DNA of 11,652 bases from Leptolyngbyaceae cyanobacterium SM1_3_5 (GCA_012031475.1 JAAUTJ010000089.1:1-11652); one strand, 5' to 3'. Positions 1 through 7,962 are shown, counted from the first letter of the stretch. Notes: a model not told the origin generated them from the letters alone. Translations and numbers: made by a program.

Positions 1-1088
1 CGTAGAAGTAATCTGTGCCGAAGCATCTTTTATGGGAAAGGTATCGTTACAGGCGGCGATACGGTTTCCGGAGCGCTTCGCGATCGCACCATTCAAGCTC
101 CGATCGTCCTGATTAATACAGGCACATCTTCACTCATTCCCAACATTCCCGGTTTGGCAGGAACGCCGTATCTCACCAATCGCAACTTCTTCGATTTACA
201 GGAATTATCGCCGCGCCTCCTAGTAATTGGTGGCGGCTACATCGGGCTGGAACTAGGGCAAGGAATGGCACGATTAGGCAGCGAAACGCACCTGATTGTG
301 CGGGGCGATCGCCTGCTTGCCCAAGAAGAGCCAGAGGTGAGCGAAACCTTAGCCGAAGCATTCAAGCAAGATAACATTTCCCTACACTTCAACGTCAATG
401 TTGAAAATGCCGCTTATGCAGATGGTATTTTTTCGCTGAAACTGAGTGACGGCGAAGAACTGGAAGGTGAAGCTTTGCTAGTCGTGATTGGCCGCAAACC
501 TAACACTGATGCCCTGAATGTTTCGGCGGCTGGAATTGAACTGGATGCTCAGGGCTTCATCAAAATCGATGACCAGTTTCAAACTACTTGTCCGGGCGTG
601 TATGCGATCGGTGATGCGGCGAAACAGCCTGCTTTTACTCATGTCTCCTGGGAAGATTATCGCCGTCTCAAAGCAATTTTGTGTGGCGAACATCGATCGC
701 GCCACGATCGCGTTTTGGGCTATGCCGTTTACACCGAACCGCAAGTCGGGCGCGTTGGAATGACGTTAGAACAAGCGCAAGAACAAGGCATCAACGCTCG
801 GTGTGTGACGATGCCAATGTCGTACATTGCCCGTGCGATCGAGTGGGGTCATGATTTAGGTTTTTATCGAATGGTCGTCGATCGAGACACCAGTAAAATT
901 CTTGGTGCAACGCTGGTTGGGTACGAAGCGGCTGAACTGGTGCATGTGTTTTGTCACTGATGGAAGCGGGCGTAACTTGGCAGCTATTAGAGCAATCCGT
1001 ACACATTCATCCAACCTATGGTGAAGCCCTACCGAGTTTGGCGAGGCTGCTCATTGGCGACGATATGCCCTCGTGTCCCAACATGTAA
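1..1088 (+). pseudogene. FAD/NAD(P)-dependent class I disulfide oxidoreductase (MerA/Lpd-like), 3' part, two frameshifts
   Basis: This is the C-terminal two thirds of a flavoprotein of the mercuric reductase/dihydrolipoyl dehydrogenase class; the redox CxxxxC motif would lie upstream of the window. Visible are the NAD(P)-binding glycine motif (VIGGGYIGLELG), the second FAD motif (GVYAIGD) and the dimerisation domain (YTEPQVGRVGMT). The frame is open from base 1, so the TTG at 154 is not the real start. Family-like sequence first runs in frame 2 (VEVICAEASFMGK, 2-40), then in frame 1 (GIVTGGDTV onwards, to the TGA at 958-960), then in frame 3 (SLMEAGVTWQLL to the TAA at 1086-1088). Each switch equals one missing base: a G near 38-42 and a T in the run 949-952. 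The HPTxxE-type segment (HIHPTYGEALP), which holds the catalytic His-Glu pair in this superfamily, lies after the second shift, so the protein as read would lack it. The superfamily is clear; the substrate (mercury, lipoamide or other) is not. Confidence 0.85.
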
Positions 1089-1148
1089 AGATTGACATGA
1101 CAACATTGAGTGTGAGCAATATATTCAGAAATGAAAGGATTAGATTGA

Positions 1149-1633
1149 ATGGCTGTGATGAGTGCGGTAGATGTTGCCCAAACAATTCAGCTTATTATTG
1201 CTCCAGTTGTTTTGATTACGGCTTGTGCCTTAGTTCAAAATGCAATTTTGGGTCGGTATGCGGCGATTGGTCAATATATGCGATCGCTCACCCTTGAACG
1301 TTTGCAGCTACTTCGTTCTGACGAAGCAAAGATTTATATTATCAAGAACGGATGCAAGAAATCGATCGCCAAATTCCACTCCTGACGCGACGGCATCGGC
1401 TGTTACAAAATACGGTGCTTGTAATTTATGGCGCAATCTCGATCTTTCTCATCAATATGTTTGCGATCGCCCTCACAGTTGTAATTGGTTCTGATGTCGC
1501 TGCTACCTTTGCACTTCTCCTTTTTCTGCTGGGAACCGGAGTGCTACTGCTTGGCGTATTTTTAACCACCGTAGAAGTTCAAATGTCACATCGAGCAATC
1601 TGCTATGAAGTTGGTCGAATCGCAATGCTATAA
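1149..1633 (+). pseudogene. DUF2721 family membrane protein, one frameshift
   Basis: The first part (1149-1385 as read) begins MAVMSAVDVAQTIQLIIAPVVLITACALV, the second part ends ...LLGVFLTTVEVQMSHRAI. Together they have the DUF2721 layout: a hydrophobic N-terminal helix with the IIAPVVxIxACAL signature, a charged cytoplasmic stretch, an RR/RH-containing turn (LLTRRHRLLQNTVLVIYGA) and two C-terminal membrane helices. The halves join if one base, most likely an A in the run at 1328-1330, is restored, giving ...SDEAKDLYYQERMQEIDRQIP... and about 161 residues, normal for the family. The ATG at 1149 has AGGA at 1136-1139, nine bases upstream; the ATG at 1158 is an alternative start. The gene begins about 60 bases after the flavoprotein and ends 29 bases before the next membrane protein, so the three may be co-transcribed. 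The family has no known function that I can name. Confidence 0.8.
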
Positions 1634-1662
1634 AACCTCCTAAAGTAAAGGTGCTTTAGATC

Positions 1663-2058
1663 ATGAAGCGACTAATTCAGTATTTTTATGAAGTTAAGTT
1701 TGCCAAAATAGTGCTTTGGTGCTACCTAATTTGGTACCTTGTCATACTCTACTTCTATTTTGATCCTTCACTAAAGCTGTGGATTAACTCGATTGGCATC
1801 AGCCTTGTGATCGGCACAGGTTTATTACTCAGTGTTTCTTCTAGTAAAAAAGATAGCTGGCAAACATTCAGGCTCTATCTCATGCCCTTCTGTGTTTCAA
1901 GTTTTTCTGCTTTAATTAAGGAACAAGGCTTCATCGTATTTGTATCACCAAAGCTGAAAGAAACGCTCACCGCAGTATTAAGCTGCGTTTTATTTCTATT
2001 AGTTATTTTGTTGATTAAATTCACTCAAAGAAAGCTGCTTGACGAGAGCGATCGATAG
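1663..2058 (+). CDS. Conserved small membrane protein (131 aa), function unknown
   Basis: An intact ORF with an ATG start; AAAGG lies about 11 bases upstream. Hydrophobicity suggests three or four membrane helices: roughly residues 15-34 (IVLWCYLIWYLVILYFYF), 40-58 (LWINSIGISLVIGTGLLLSV), possibly 70-92 and 100-117 (TLTAVLSCVLFLLVILLI), with a basic/acidic tail (KFTQRKLLDESDR). The pattern resembles short cyanobacterial membrane proteins I have seen annotated only as hypothetical, and I cannot assign a role. It lies 29 bases downstream of the DUF2721 gene on the same strand, so it may be in the same transcript. A small stem (CTAAAG/CTTTAG) surrounds the ribosome-binding site and could affect translation, but it is weak. 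Beyond the stop, the genes converge on the minus-strand kinase with 149 bases between them and no strong terminator visible. Confidence 0.75.
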   Translation: MKRLIQYFYEVKFAKIVLWCYLIWYLVILYFYFDPSLKLWINSIGISLVIGTGLLLSVSSSKKDSWQTFRLYLMPFCVSSFSALIKEQGFIVFVSPKLKETLTAVLSCVLFLLVILLIKFTQRKLLDESDR

Positions 2059-2207
2059 ATTCAGTAAGATTTAAGTAGAGTGATTGACCAAATTAGTGTT
2101 CGATTGTGTTAGCCATAGCATTGATTTGAAACTGAGCCAGCACCTAGCAGCATAGAAATGGTTAACGCTACAGGCTTGATCCAGCCTATTTCATCAATCA
2201 CAAAATT

Positions 2208-3824
2208 CTATGGACTGGGGTGAATTAAAGGAAGTTGAATGCTGACGATCGTTCCCCTCTCTTGCTCTGACTGAATCCAAATCTCGCCGCCATGAGCTTC
2301 AACAATGCGCCGCACAATTGCCAACCCCAATCCATTACCAGAAGGTTTTGTGGTAAAGAACGGCGTACCTAACTTTGACAAGACTTCAACTGGAATTGGA
2401 TCACCACCATTGTGGATATTGATGTTGATGCGACTGTTATCTGTGCCTAAAATTCGCCACGTAACTGTTTCTCCCGGTTCGATTGCTTCACAAGCATTTC
2501 TAATTAAGTTGATGAATACTTGTTTGAGTTTATCACGATCGCCCCATGTCCAAACGGAAGGCAGTGAGGAAACAAATTGAATGTCATGTTCTGCGATATC
2601 CGCGACCGATCGCAGCGATTCCAGTAAATCAGTGAAGAAAGCATTTAGTTCGACTTCACTGCATCGCAATACTTGCTGCCTAGTATAAAGCAAAATCTCA
2701 TTGAGCAACCGCTGTAGTCGTTCTGCATCTTCGATCGCCAAAGCAAGATGCTGTTGGTTGCGTTGTGGCAAATTGACTCCGCGTAGTGCTGTTAATCCCA
2801 TCAGAACGGTCGTGAGCGGATTGCGGACTTCATGCACAATCATGGCTGCTAGTTCGCCAATTTCTGCCAGTCGAGCCATCGCTTGCTCAGCCTGCTTGCG
2901 TTCTGTGATGTCTCTCACTAAGGCCAGTTCCAGCGATCGACCTCCAGATTCAAATAGACAAACGTTTGCTTCTACAGGAAATAACGTGCCATCTTTGCGG
3001 CGATGCTCACTTTCTAAAGTGATTGCAACACCTGTCGCAAGCTGTTGGTGAAAGACTGACAGTTCATCTGCGCTAAACTTTGCATCAACTTCTAGAACCG
3101 AGAGTGCTAGAAGTTCCTCATAAGAGTAGCCTAGGTTTTCACAAGCCTGTCTGTTCGCATCCAAAATTCGATTGCTATCAGGGTCAATTAGTAGGAATGC
3201 ATCTGCTGCATTTTCAACTAGGATTCTAAAACGAATTTCGCTTTGCCGCAGTGCTGTTTCAACTTGTTGACGTTCTTGAATTTCGGCTTGCAGTTGATTG
3301 TTCGTTCGCTGCAATTCTGCTGTGCGTTGTTCAATCCGCTGCTCTAAATGTTCGTTGGCTTCTATCAGTTGGGCTTGAGCAATTTGAAGTTCTTGAGTCC
3401 GTCGAGTTACTTCTGCTTCCAAAGATTGATTGAATTGCTGCTGCTGCTGATAAAGCTGATAGTTATCGATCGCCGTTGCCGCTCGCTCCGCAAAAATTTC
3501 CACTAGATGAACTTCTTGAGCAGTGAATTGGCGAGCCTGCCGCTGGAAAGAACAAATCGTTCCAATTACGCTGCCCGTTGATGTTTGCAAAGGAACTCCT
3601 AAATATGCTTGGTAGCCCTCTGGTGCAACCCCAAACGCTGTGTTCGCACTCGTGTCTTCAACAACTAGTGAGCAGCCACTTTCAACTACTGTTCCAGTCA
3701 GCGTTCCATGTAGAGAATAAGTTTGTGATGGGTCGTCCAGATCGATCGTACTCGCCAAAATTCGCTCAGAGCCATCTTGACAAAAGGTAACAACTGACCA
3801 ATCTAGCCCAATTAATTCATTCAC
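2208..3824 (-). CDS. GAF-PAS sensor histidine kinase, NtrB-like, cytoplasmic
   Basis: From the GTG at 3824 this is a 538-residue soluble kinase. In order: a GAF domain (about 1-121; GVPLQTSTGSVIGTICSF is characteristic), a glutamine-rich coiled coil (122-200), a PAS domain with its C-terminal cap (about 195-310, ending DITERKQAEQ), a HisKA domain with H-box VHEVRNPL (predicted phospho-acceptor His331), an N-box (FINLIRNACEAIE, Asn443) and a G2 box (GNGLGLAI, about 497-503). FFTTKPSGNGLGLAI and the HEVRNPL form place it in the NtrB/HPK4-like group. The G1 segment reads IHNGGDPIP, with His where most kinases have Asp. GTG 3824 is probably not the true start: 49 further family-like residues lie upstream in the next frame (listed separately). 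No response regulator is adjacent; the upstream gene on this strand is the Crp-like regulator. The ligand of the sensor domains is unknown. Confidence 0.85.
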   Translation of the reverse strand: MNELIGLDWSVVTFCQDGSERILASTIDLDDPSQTYSLHGTLTGTVVESGCSLVVEDTSANTAFGVAPEGYQAYLGVPLQTSTGSVIGTICSFQRQARQFTAQEVHLVEIFAERAATAIDNYQLYQQQQQFNQSLEAEVTRRTQELQIAQAQLIEANEHLEQRIEQRTAELQRTNNQLQAEIQERQQVETALRQSEIRFRILVENAADAFLLIDPDSNRILDANRQACENLGYSYEELLALSVLEVDAKFSADELSVFHQQLATGVAITLESEHRRKDGTLFPVEANVCLFESGGRSLELALVRDITERKQAEQAMARLAEIGELAAMIVHEVRNPLTTVLMGLTALRGVNLPQRNQQHLALAIEDAERLQRLLNEILLYTRQQVLRCSEVELNAFFTDLLESLRSVADIAEHDIQFVSSLPSVWTWGDRDKLKQVFINLIRNACEAIEPGETVTWRILGTDNSRININIHNGGDPIPVEVLSKLGTPFFTTKPSGNGLGLAIVRRIVEAHGGEIWIQSEQERGTIVSIQLPLIHPSP

Positions 3825-3970
3825 ACCTTGAGCAATTGCTGAAGATAAGCTCCTAGCTCGCCCGTTCGGTAGCTTAGAGTCAGAAACTTTAGGATTCGCT
3901 GTCCCTGAGATGCTGCTAGCACTGCTTCTGAATCAAATGGCTGAGAATTAAGGCTTTTACCTATAGACAT
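3821..3970 (-). pseudogene. Detached N-terminus of the GAF-PAS kinase (frameshift)
   Basis: The ATG at 3970 opens a 49-codon frame beginning MSIGKSLNSQPFDSEAV and ending SYRTGELGAYLQQLLKV before a TGA. The phrase LTLSYRTGELGxYL is typical of the segment immediately before a cyanobacterial GAF domain and would lead straight into (G)VNELIGLDWSVV, the first residues of the downstream ORF. Restoring one G in the run at 3826-3827 joins the two into a kinase of about 587 residues. No good Shine-Dalgarno site is visible before 3970. That it belongs to the kinase is an inference from fit and position. Confidence 0.65.
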
Positions 3971-4095
3971 AAAGGTGATTCTATCTAAAATGAACAGTGA
4001 ATCGCTAAATTACAGCTACAGTGAGGCCTGATCTATGTTAGGAAACTTTGAGACAATCCGAAGTTCAAGCCGATACCATTGATGCTTGATTTGGA

Positions 4096-4710
4096 TCAAG
4101 CGATCGACGAATTTTGCAGTCTAATTAAGTTTTGTTCTCGAACAATCCTGCCTTCCTGCTCTAATCGAGTCAAAGCACGAGAGAACGTAGCAGGAGAAAG
4201 ACCCAAATCGATCGCAATCTGGTTAAGCGGGCGATCGAAACTGACAGCATCTACATTTTCTGCATCAGCAAGAAAATACAAATATTGCAGCACCCGCCTG
4301 TGAGCAGCACGGATATTTTTCAACTGCAACTGCGTAATCAAAGACAAGTTTTTCCTGATTAATCGTGTCATAAAATCTTCCAAAAGGTCAGAATGCTGAT
4401 GCAAAGCTGCTAATAATTCTCGCTTTGGATAGATAATGATTCGTGAAGCAATTTCAGCAGTGGCTGTGTAAGCATAGACATCAGAGAATAAGGTAATTTC
4501 AGCAAAGCTGTCACCAGCTTTAGCAATCTGAAGAGTGAGCGATCGACCTTCGGGCACGTAGCGAGCAATTCTGAATCTTCCAGCCTCAACAATAAAAAAT
4601 GCAGATGCAGAATCTCCTTGGCGAAAAAGAATTTGTTCAGGAGCAAGTTCGCGCAGCGCGATCGCATGACGCAAGTTTTCCGGAAGTCGATCAATTGATA
4701 GCAAATTCAT
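4096..4710 (-). CDS. Crp/Fnr family transcriptional regulator (204 aa)
   Basis: An N-terminal cyclic-nucleotide-binding-type beta roll (about residues 10-105: ILFRQGDSASAFFIVEAGRFRI, then AGDSFAEITLF), a long dimerisation helix (about 105-130) and a C-terminal winged helix with the recognition helix LGLSPATFSRALTRLEQEG (about 158-178) show the Crp/Fnr fold. The phosphate-binding cassette is degenerate: the stretch after FAEITLF reads SDVYAYTATAE, so the Arg that binds cyclic nucleotide phosphate in CRP is absent. There is no N-terminal Cys cluster as in FNR. cAMP sensing is therefore unlikely and the signal is unknown. I prefer the ATG at 4710; an in-frame TTG at 4725 would add five residues, and neither has a clear Shine-Dalgarno site. 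A 59-aa ORF ends 29 bases upstream, and the GAF-PAS kinase starts about 125 bases downstream, so a shared transcript is plausible. Confidence 0.88.
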   Translation of the reverse strand: MNLLSIDRLPENLRHAIALRELAPEQILFRQGDSASAFFIVEAGRFRIARYVPEGRSLTLQIAKAGDSFAEITLFSDVYAYTATAEIASRIIIYPKRELLAALHQHSDLLEDFMTRLIRKNLSLITQLQLKNIRAAHRRVLQYLYFLADAENVDAVSFDRPLNQIAIDLGLSPATFSRALTRLEQEGRIVREQNLIRLQNSSIA

Positions 4711-4739
4711 TGTCTTGAAGTGCAATAATAAGAATTAGT

Positions 4740-4919
4740 TTAATCAAAGGATTTAGGCAAATTTTTCGCATTTAAGGCAGCTTTAGCACAAAGTAATTGA
4801 GCGCCTTCAGTGTCTGCAAAACCTCTGTTACAAGGCTGTACAAAAATCGACTCTAGCGCTTTTAGCTGCTGAATAATCTGCTCAAACTGTTGAATTAGCT
4901 GCTCAAGGGAGGAGTGCAT
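4740..4919 (-). CDS. Small ORF (59 aa) upstream of the Crp-like gene, unknown
   Basis: An ATG-initiated frame reading MHSSLEQLIQQFEQIIQQLK, followed by ALESIFVQPCNRGFADTE and ending in LPKSFD. The first 25 residues form a regular amphipathic helix (hydrophobic L/I/F every three to four positions between Q/E), suggesting a coiled coil or dimerisation helix; the second half has two Cys (about 30 and 44). The frame stays open for 11 codons upstream of the ATG (FDEVTVAVEQLI...), in the same style, but without a start codon, so the true start may be earlier if a base is missing there. It ends 29 bases before the Crp-like ATG on the same strand. I do not recognise the family. The support is helix regularity and operon position only. 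Confidence 0.45.
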   Translation of the reverse strand: MHSSLEQLIQQFEQIIQQLKALESIFVQPCNRGFADTEGAQLLCAKAALNAKNLPKSFD

Positions 4920-5308
4920 AATTAGTTGCTCTACTGCTACTGTGACTTCATCAAATCAGCCGTGAAACTTTTCAAAAGCCGATGACTTCCACAATGCAGC
5001 TTAAACCTGAACGGCTTCTAGTAAATAGATAAGTTTTTGATGAGAATTTAGATTGAGCTTCCTCAGCGCGATCGCCCTACCGTGTCTTCAGTCATGATCT
5101 CATCGAGGAAAGCGATCGCCAGTCAAATTAAAAGTTATCAGATGGCTCATTTAGCAAGGCTGATGGAGTGTACTAAAATAGTTTAGAGTCATTGGTTGGC
5201 CGATTAGCGCTAGCGCATACGGTAGCTTGACGAACATCTGCCGACTTAAGGGAGACTATTTCTCAGCAAAATTTACTACTTGTCTCAGGAGGAAATCATC
5301 TTTCTTTG

Positions 5309-5321
5309 AAAGGATTCCTTT
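5309..5321. repeat. Perfect inverted repeat AAAGGA-T-TCCTTT upstream of the kinase operon
   Basis: Six-base arms around a single central base, framed by a second, wider pair CATCTT (5297-5302) and AAGATG (about 5321-5326). It lies about 115 bases before the kinase ATG. The spacing is too tight for an efficient RNA hairpin, so a dimeric protein-binding site is more likely than a terminator. Its function is inferred only. Confidence 0.4.
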
Positions 5322-5382
5322 AAGATGGCGTAATTAGCGCAAATTTGTCGAGCGATCGTCCGCCAGCCGTGAAATACTTGTT

Positions 5383-5430
5383 TCAACTAAACGAAGATGA
5401 ACTACATAAAATGAAGTTAGTATCAACTAA
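5383..5430 (+). promoter_or_regulatory. Direct repeat TCAACTAA x2, 40 bases apart, in front of the kinase operon
   Basis: Identical octamers at 5383-5390 and 5423-5430, the second ending five bases before the ATG at 5436. OmpR/PhoB-type regulators bind direct repeats, and this operon encodes one, so autoregulation is possible. However, the 40-base period is longer than the usual 10-11-base half-site spacing. It overlaps the place where a Shine-Dalgarno site would be, and no such site is visible. Confidence 0.3.
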
Positions 5431-5435
5431 TTAGA

Positions 5436-6881
5436 ATGAATCTCTTCAGCAGAGTTCTAACTGCACTGAGTTTAGTAAAACGGCAGCGGTTTAAACCGTC
5501 TTCTCTACAGTTTCGCTTGACCGCAGGCATGACGGCAGCATCAAGCCTGGGTCTCGGAAGTATTGCGGTTTTGATAAGCTGGACAATGCAGCAGCTTTTG
5601 GTAACAACTCACATTCAAAGGGTGCAATATATTGCCGATCGCCTGCCTCGTGATGTCGAACTATACGGCGAAATGCTGCCAACTGAAACTGCTGTGCAGC
5701 GGGCAATCAATAACTCATCTTCACCTAGCTTGATGATTTGGGCAAAGCGGCCTGATGGCATGATGTTAGCTGAATCACCTTCTCTACAGCTCATGCCTGA
5801 ATTGTTTCAGTCCATGCTGATGGAAATTGCTGATATGCCACTACAGCCCAAAGTTTATCAAGTTAGAAATCGCTATTTTGTGCTGTATAGCGATCGCCTT
5901 GCCGTTGATAATGTTTCGATCGGGCAATTTTATATCGCTCAAGACATCACCGAAGAACAAGCTGTCCTGACAACAGTTGTTCAACGTATTAGCATTGCAA
6001 CTGTGCTAATCATTATGCTGCTAACACTGACTACCGCGCTTTATATCCGTCGATCCCTGCGTCCTTTACGAAAGATGAGCCAACTCGCTGAAACAATTTC
6101 TGTAGATGAACTAAGCCAGTCACGGCTCTATCTCGATCGCGCTCCAGACGAGGTGCGAGAACTTGCTCAAATGCTCGACGCAATGCTTTCGCGTTTGTCG
6201 CAGTCTTGGGAGCAGCAGCGGCAGTTTGTTAACAATATTTCGCATGAGTTACGCACACCGCTTAGCGTTGTTTCAGGCTATCTACAAAGTTTATTGCGCC
6301 GCAGTGCTAGCTTCACCAGTTCACAGCAAGAAGCGCTGGAAATTGCTGCCTCTGAAACCGATCGCACCGTTCGACTGCTGCAAGATTTATTGGATCTTGC
6401 CCGAATGGACAGTAGTAGTTTGTACTTTCATCAAGAGTTGGTTGTTCTTAACGATTTGATAGCTGAAATTGCAAACATGGGTGCAAAATTCAGCAACCAC
6501 ACAATTGAAATTGAAGCAGAACAGCCTAAAATTTCCCTACGAACCGATCGCGATCGCCTTGCTCAAGTTCTGATTAATTTACTTGATAATGCCGTGAAGT
6601 ATTCTTTTCCTGAAGATGTAATTATGGTAAAGCTGTCCCAAACTGAAGAACAAACTGTGATTCAGGTCATCGATCGTGGCTGTGGCATTGCTTTACAGCA
6701 TCAAGCTCGGATCTTCGAGCGCTTTTATCGAGTCGATGAAGCACGGGCGCGATCGACCGGAGGAGTTGGCTTGGGCTTGGCTATCGTCAAATCTTTAGTT
6801 GAAGGGATGAAAGGTCAAGTTACAGTCTGGTCAAAGCCCAACGAAGGCAGCGTTTTTACTGTTACTCTCCCAAATCTATGA
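5436..6881 (+). CDS. Membrane-bound HAMP sensor histidine kinase (481 aa)
   Basis: Domain order: a short basic N-terminus, TM1 (about 29-53), an extracytoplasmic sensor of about 130 residues, TM2 (about 185-204, ISIATVLIIMLLTLTTALYI), a HAMP linker (205-258, RRSLRPLRKMSQLAETI), HisKA with H-box ISHELRTPLS (phospho-acceptor His270), N-box INLLDNAVKYS (Asn385), G1 DRGCGI (Asp413), an F-box (IFERFYRVD) and G2 GGVGLGLAIV (442-451). All catalytic motifs are intact, so this is a complete EnvZ/PhoR-type kinase. The ATG at 5436 has no visible Shine-Dalgarno site. Its stop overlaps the ATG of the downstream response regulator (ATGA), the usual sign of translational coupling, so the two form a cognate pair. 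The sensor region has no domain I can name, so the stimulus is unknown. It is one of only a few long frames here without a frameshift. Confidence 0.93.
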   Translation: MNLFSRVLTALSLVKRQRFKPSSLQFRLTAGMTAASSLGLGSIAVLISWTMQQLLVTTHIQRVQYIADRLPRDVELYGEMLPTETAVQRAINNSSSPSLMIWAKRPDGMMLAESPSLQLMPELFQSMLMEIADMPLQPKVYQVRNRYFVLYSDRLAVDNVSIGQFYIAQDITEEQAVLTTVVQRISIATVLIIMLLTLTTALYIRRSLRPLRKMSQLAETISVDELSQSRLYLDRAPDEVRELAQMLDAMLSRLSQSWEQQRQFVNNISHELRTPLSVVSGYLQSLLRRSASFTSSQQEALEIAASETDRTVRLLQDLLDLARMDSSSLYFHQELVVLNDLIAEIANMGAKFSNHTIEIEAEQPKISLRTDRDRLAQVLINLLDNAVKYSFPEDVIMVKLSQTEEQTVIQVIDRGCGIALQHQARIFERFYRVDEARARSTGGVGLGLAIVKSLVEGMKGQVTVWSKPNEGSVFTVTLPNL

Positions 6882-7557
6882 GCGCACGTATTTTATTAAT
6901 TGAAGATGAAGTTAGGCTGGCGCGGTTCATCGAACTAGAGTTGGATGCTGAAGGCTATCAAATCGCTGTTGCTCATGATGGTCTAACAGGGTTAACCTTG
7001 GCGCGAGAATCAATGTTTGATCTGATCATTTTAGATTGGATGCTGCCGAATTTAAGCGGAATAGAGATCTGTCGGCGGCTGCGATCGACTGGCATCAAAG
7101 CTCCCATCATTTGTTGACTGCAAAAGATGATGTCAACGATCGCGTGACTGGCCTTGATGCGGGAGCCGATGACTATGTGGTCAAGCCGTTTAGCATCGAA
7201 GAATTGTTGGCTAGAGTTCGCGCTCATTTGCGCCGCACTCTAGAACCTGATCTCGATCTGTTGCAGTTTGAAGATTTAAGTTTAAGCCGCACGACTCGCG
7301 AGGTATTTCGAGGGCAGCGATCGATTGAACTGACTGCAAAAGAGTTCGATTTGCTGGAGTATCTGCTGAGGAATTCGCGCCAAGTGATTACGCGCGATCG
7401 GATTCTAGAGCAGGTTTGGGGCTACGATTTTATGGGTGATTCTAACATCATTGAGGTGTATATCCGCTACCTGCGGCTGAAGCTTGAAGAAAATCAGGAA
7501 GCGCGTTTAATTCACACCGTGCGGGGTGTTGGCTATGTGCTGAAAGGCACATCATAG
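6878..7557 (+). pseudogene. OmpR/PhoB-type response regulator, one frameshift in the receiver domain
   Basis: The receiver begins MSARILLIEDEVRLARF, with the acidic pair Glu9/Asp10, the phospho-acceptor Asp53 (LIILDWMLPNLSG), then APIIC before a TGA at 7115-7117. The alternative frame continues exactly where it should: LTAKDDVNDRVTGLDAGADDYVVKPFS, with the conserved Lys in KPF. The C-terminal winged helix (LTAKEFDLLEYLLRN, RDRILEQVWGYDF, IIEVYIRYLRLKL, IHTVRGVGYVLKG) is complete. Restoring one T at 7112-7116 gives a normal regulator of about 226 residues. As written, the product stops within the receiver at residue 79 and would be inactive. It overlaps the kinase stop by four bases and is the obvious phosphotransfer partner of that kinase. 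Family assignment is certain; whether the frameshift is real is not. Confidence 0.9.
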
Positions 7558-7611
7558 ATTGTGTAGCTCTTCCTAATTTTAGAATTTCGCACTACGAGAA
7601 GTTTACTTTTT

Positions 7612-7962
7612 CTAATTGCTGCTTCCAGTTAGCAAACCATCAAGCTGCCGCTCAACCGCAGATAAATACCTTTGATCATTGATAGCTTCAGCAGGTAGCC
7701 TGCGAGTGTTGATTGCCGCTTGTACCAAATCTTCAACCTCAAGCCTCCCAGTCCGGTAGGCAAAGATCAAGCGGTTGAACTTTGGAATGTTTTCGCTTTC
7801 TAGGAAGCCTTGATATGCTAAAGATACTAAATCAAAAGGAGTTGTTGTGATTTCGATCGCGCTAGTACGAGAAGGAACAGCAGGCGCTTGAGCATGAGCA
7901 ATGGGAACAAAAACCGTAGTCATCATCAAGGCTGAAAGAGTGGCAGAAATAAATCGTTTCAT
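7612..7962 (-). CDS. Small secreted protein (116 aa), function unknown
   Basis: Starts at the ATG at 7962 rather than the in-frame TTG at 7965. GAGGG at 7971-7975 sits eight bases upstream, a good ribosome-binding site. Residues 1-24 are a classical signal peptide: basic MKRF, hydrophobic ISATLSALMMTTVFVPI, and a predicted signal peptidase I site after AHA. The mature part is about 90 residues, rich in short helices (TPFDLVSLAYQGFLESENI, FNRLIFAYRTGRLEVEDLV, RRLPAEAINDQRYLSAVERQL), without Cys pairs or known catalytic motifs. I believe similar short exported proteins occur in other cyanobacteria but know no function. It converges on the response regulator with 54 bases between the stops. Upstream is a long AT-rich leader containing paired inverted repeats (8109-8142) that may be regulatory. 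Confidence 0.75.
   Translation of the reverse strand: MKRFISATLSALMMTTVFVPIAHAQAPAVPSRTSAIEITTTPFDLVSLAYQGFLESENIPKFNRLIFAYRTGRLEVEDLVQAAINTRRLPAEAINDQRYLSAVERQLDGLLTGSSN

Larger units (their letters stand above)
4920..5435 (+). other. 516-base divergent intergenic region without a convincing gene
   Basis: This separates the minus-strand Crp block from the plus-strand kinase operon. It contains two HIP1-type sites, a GCGCTAGCGC palindrome (5207-5216), the repeats listed separately, and short coding-like fragments. The best fragment is on the minus strand, from the ATG at 5095 (MTEDTVG) continuing after a one-base shift in ALRKLNLNSHQKLIYLLEAVQV to the TAA at 5001. That is only 32 residues and I cannot assign it. 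The promoters of both divergent blocks should lie here, but I see no unambiguous -35/-10 pair. Confidence 0.4.

Noticed and set aside
2171..2186. AGGCT/AGCCT stem as a terminator between converging genes
   Set aside because: Only a five-base stem, and no T-run on either strand.
2701..3051. 116-codon plus-strand ORF opposite the GAF-PAS kinase
   Set aside because: Serine- and arginine-rich shadow of the kinase frame; no start context and no motif.
5207..5216. GCGCTAGCGC palindrome as an operator
   Set aside because: A single short palindrome in a genome rich in GC-palindromic octamers; no supporting context.
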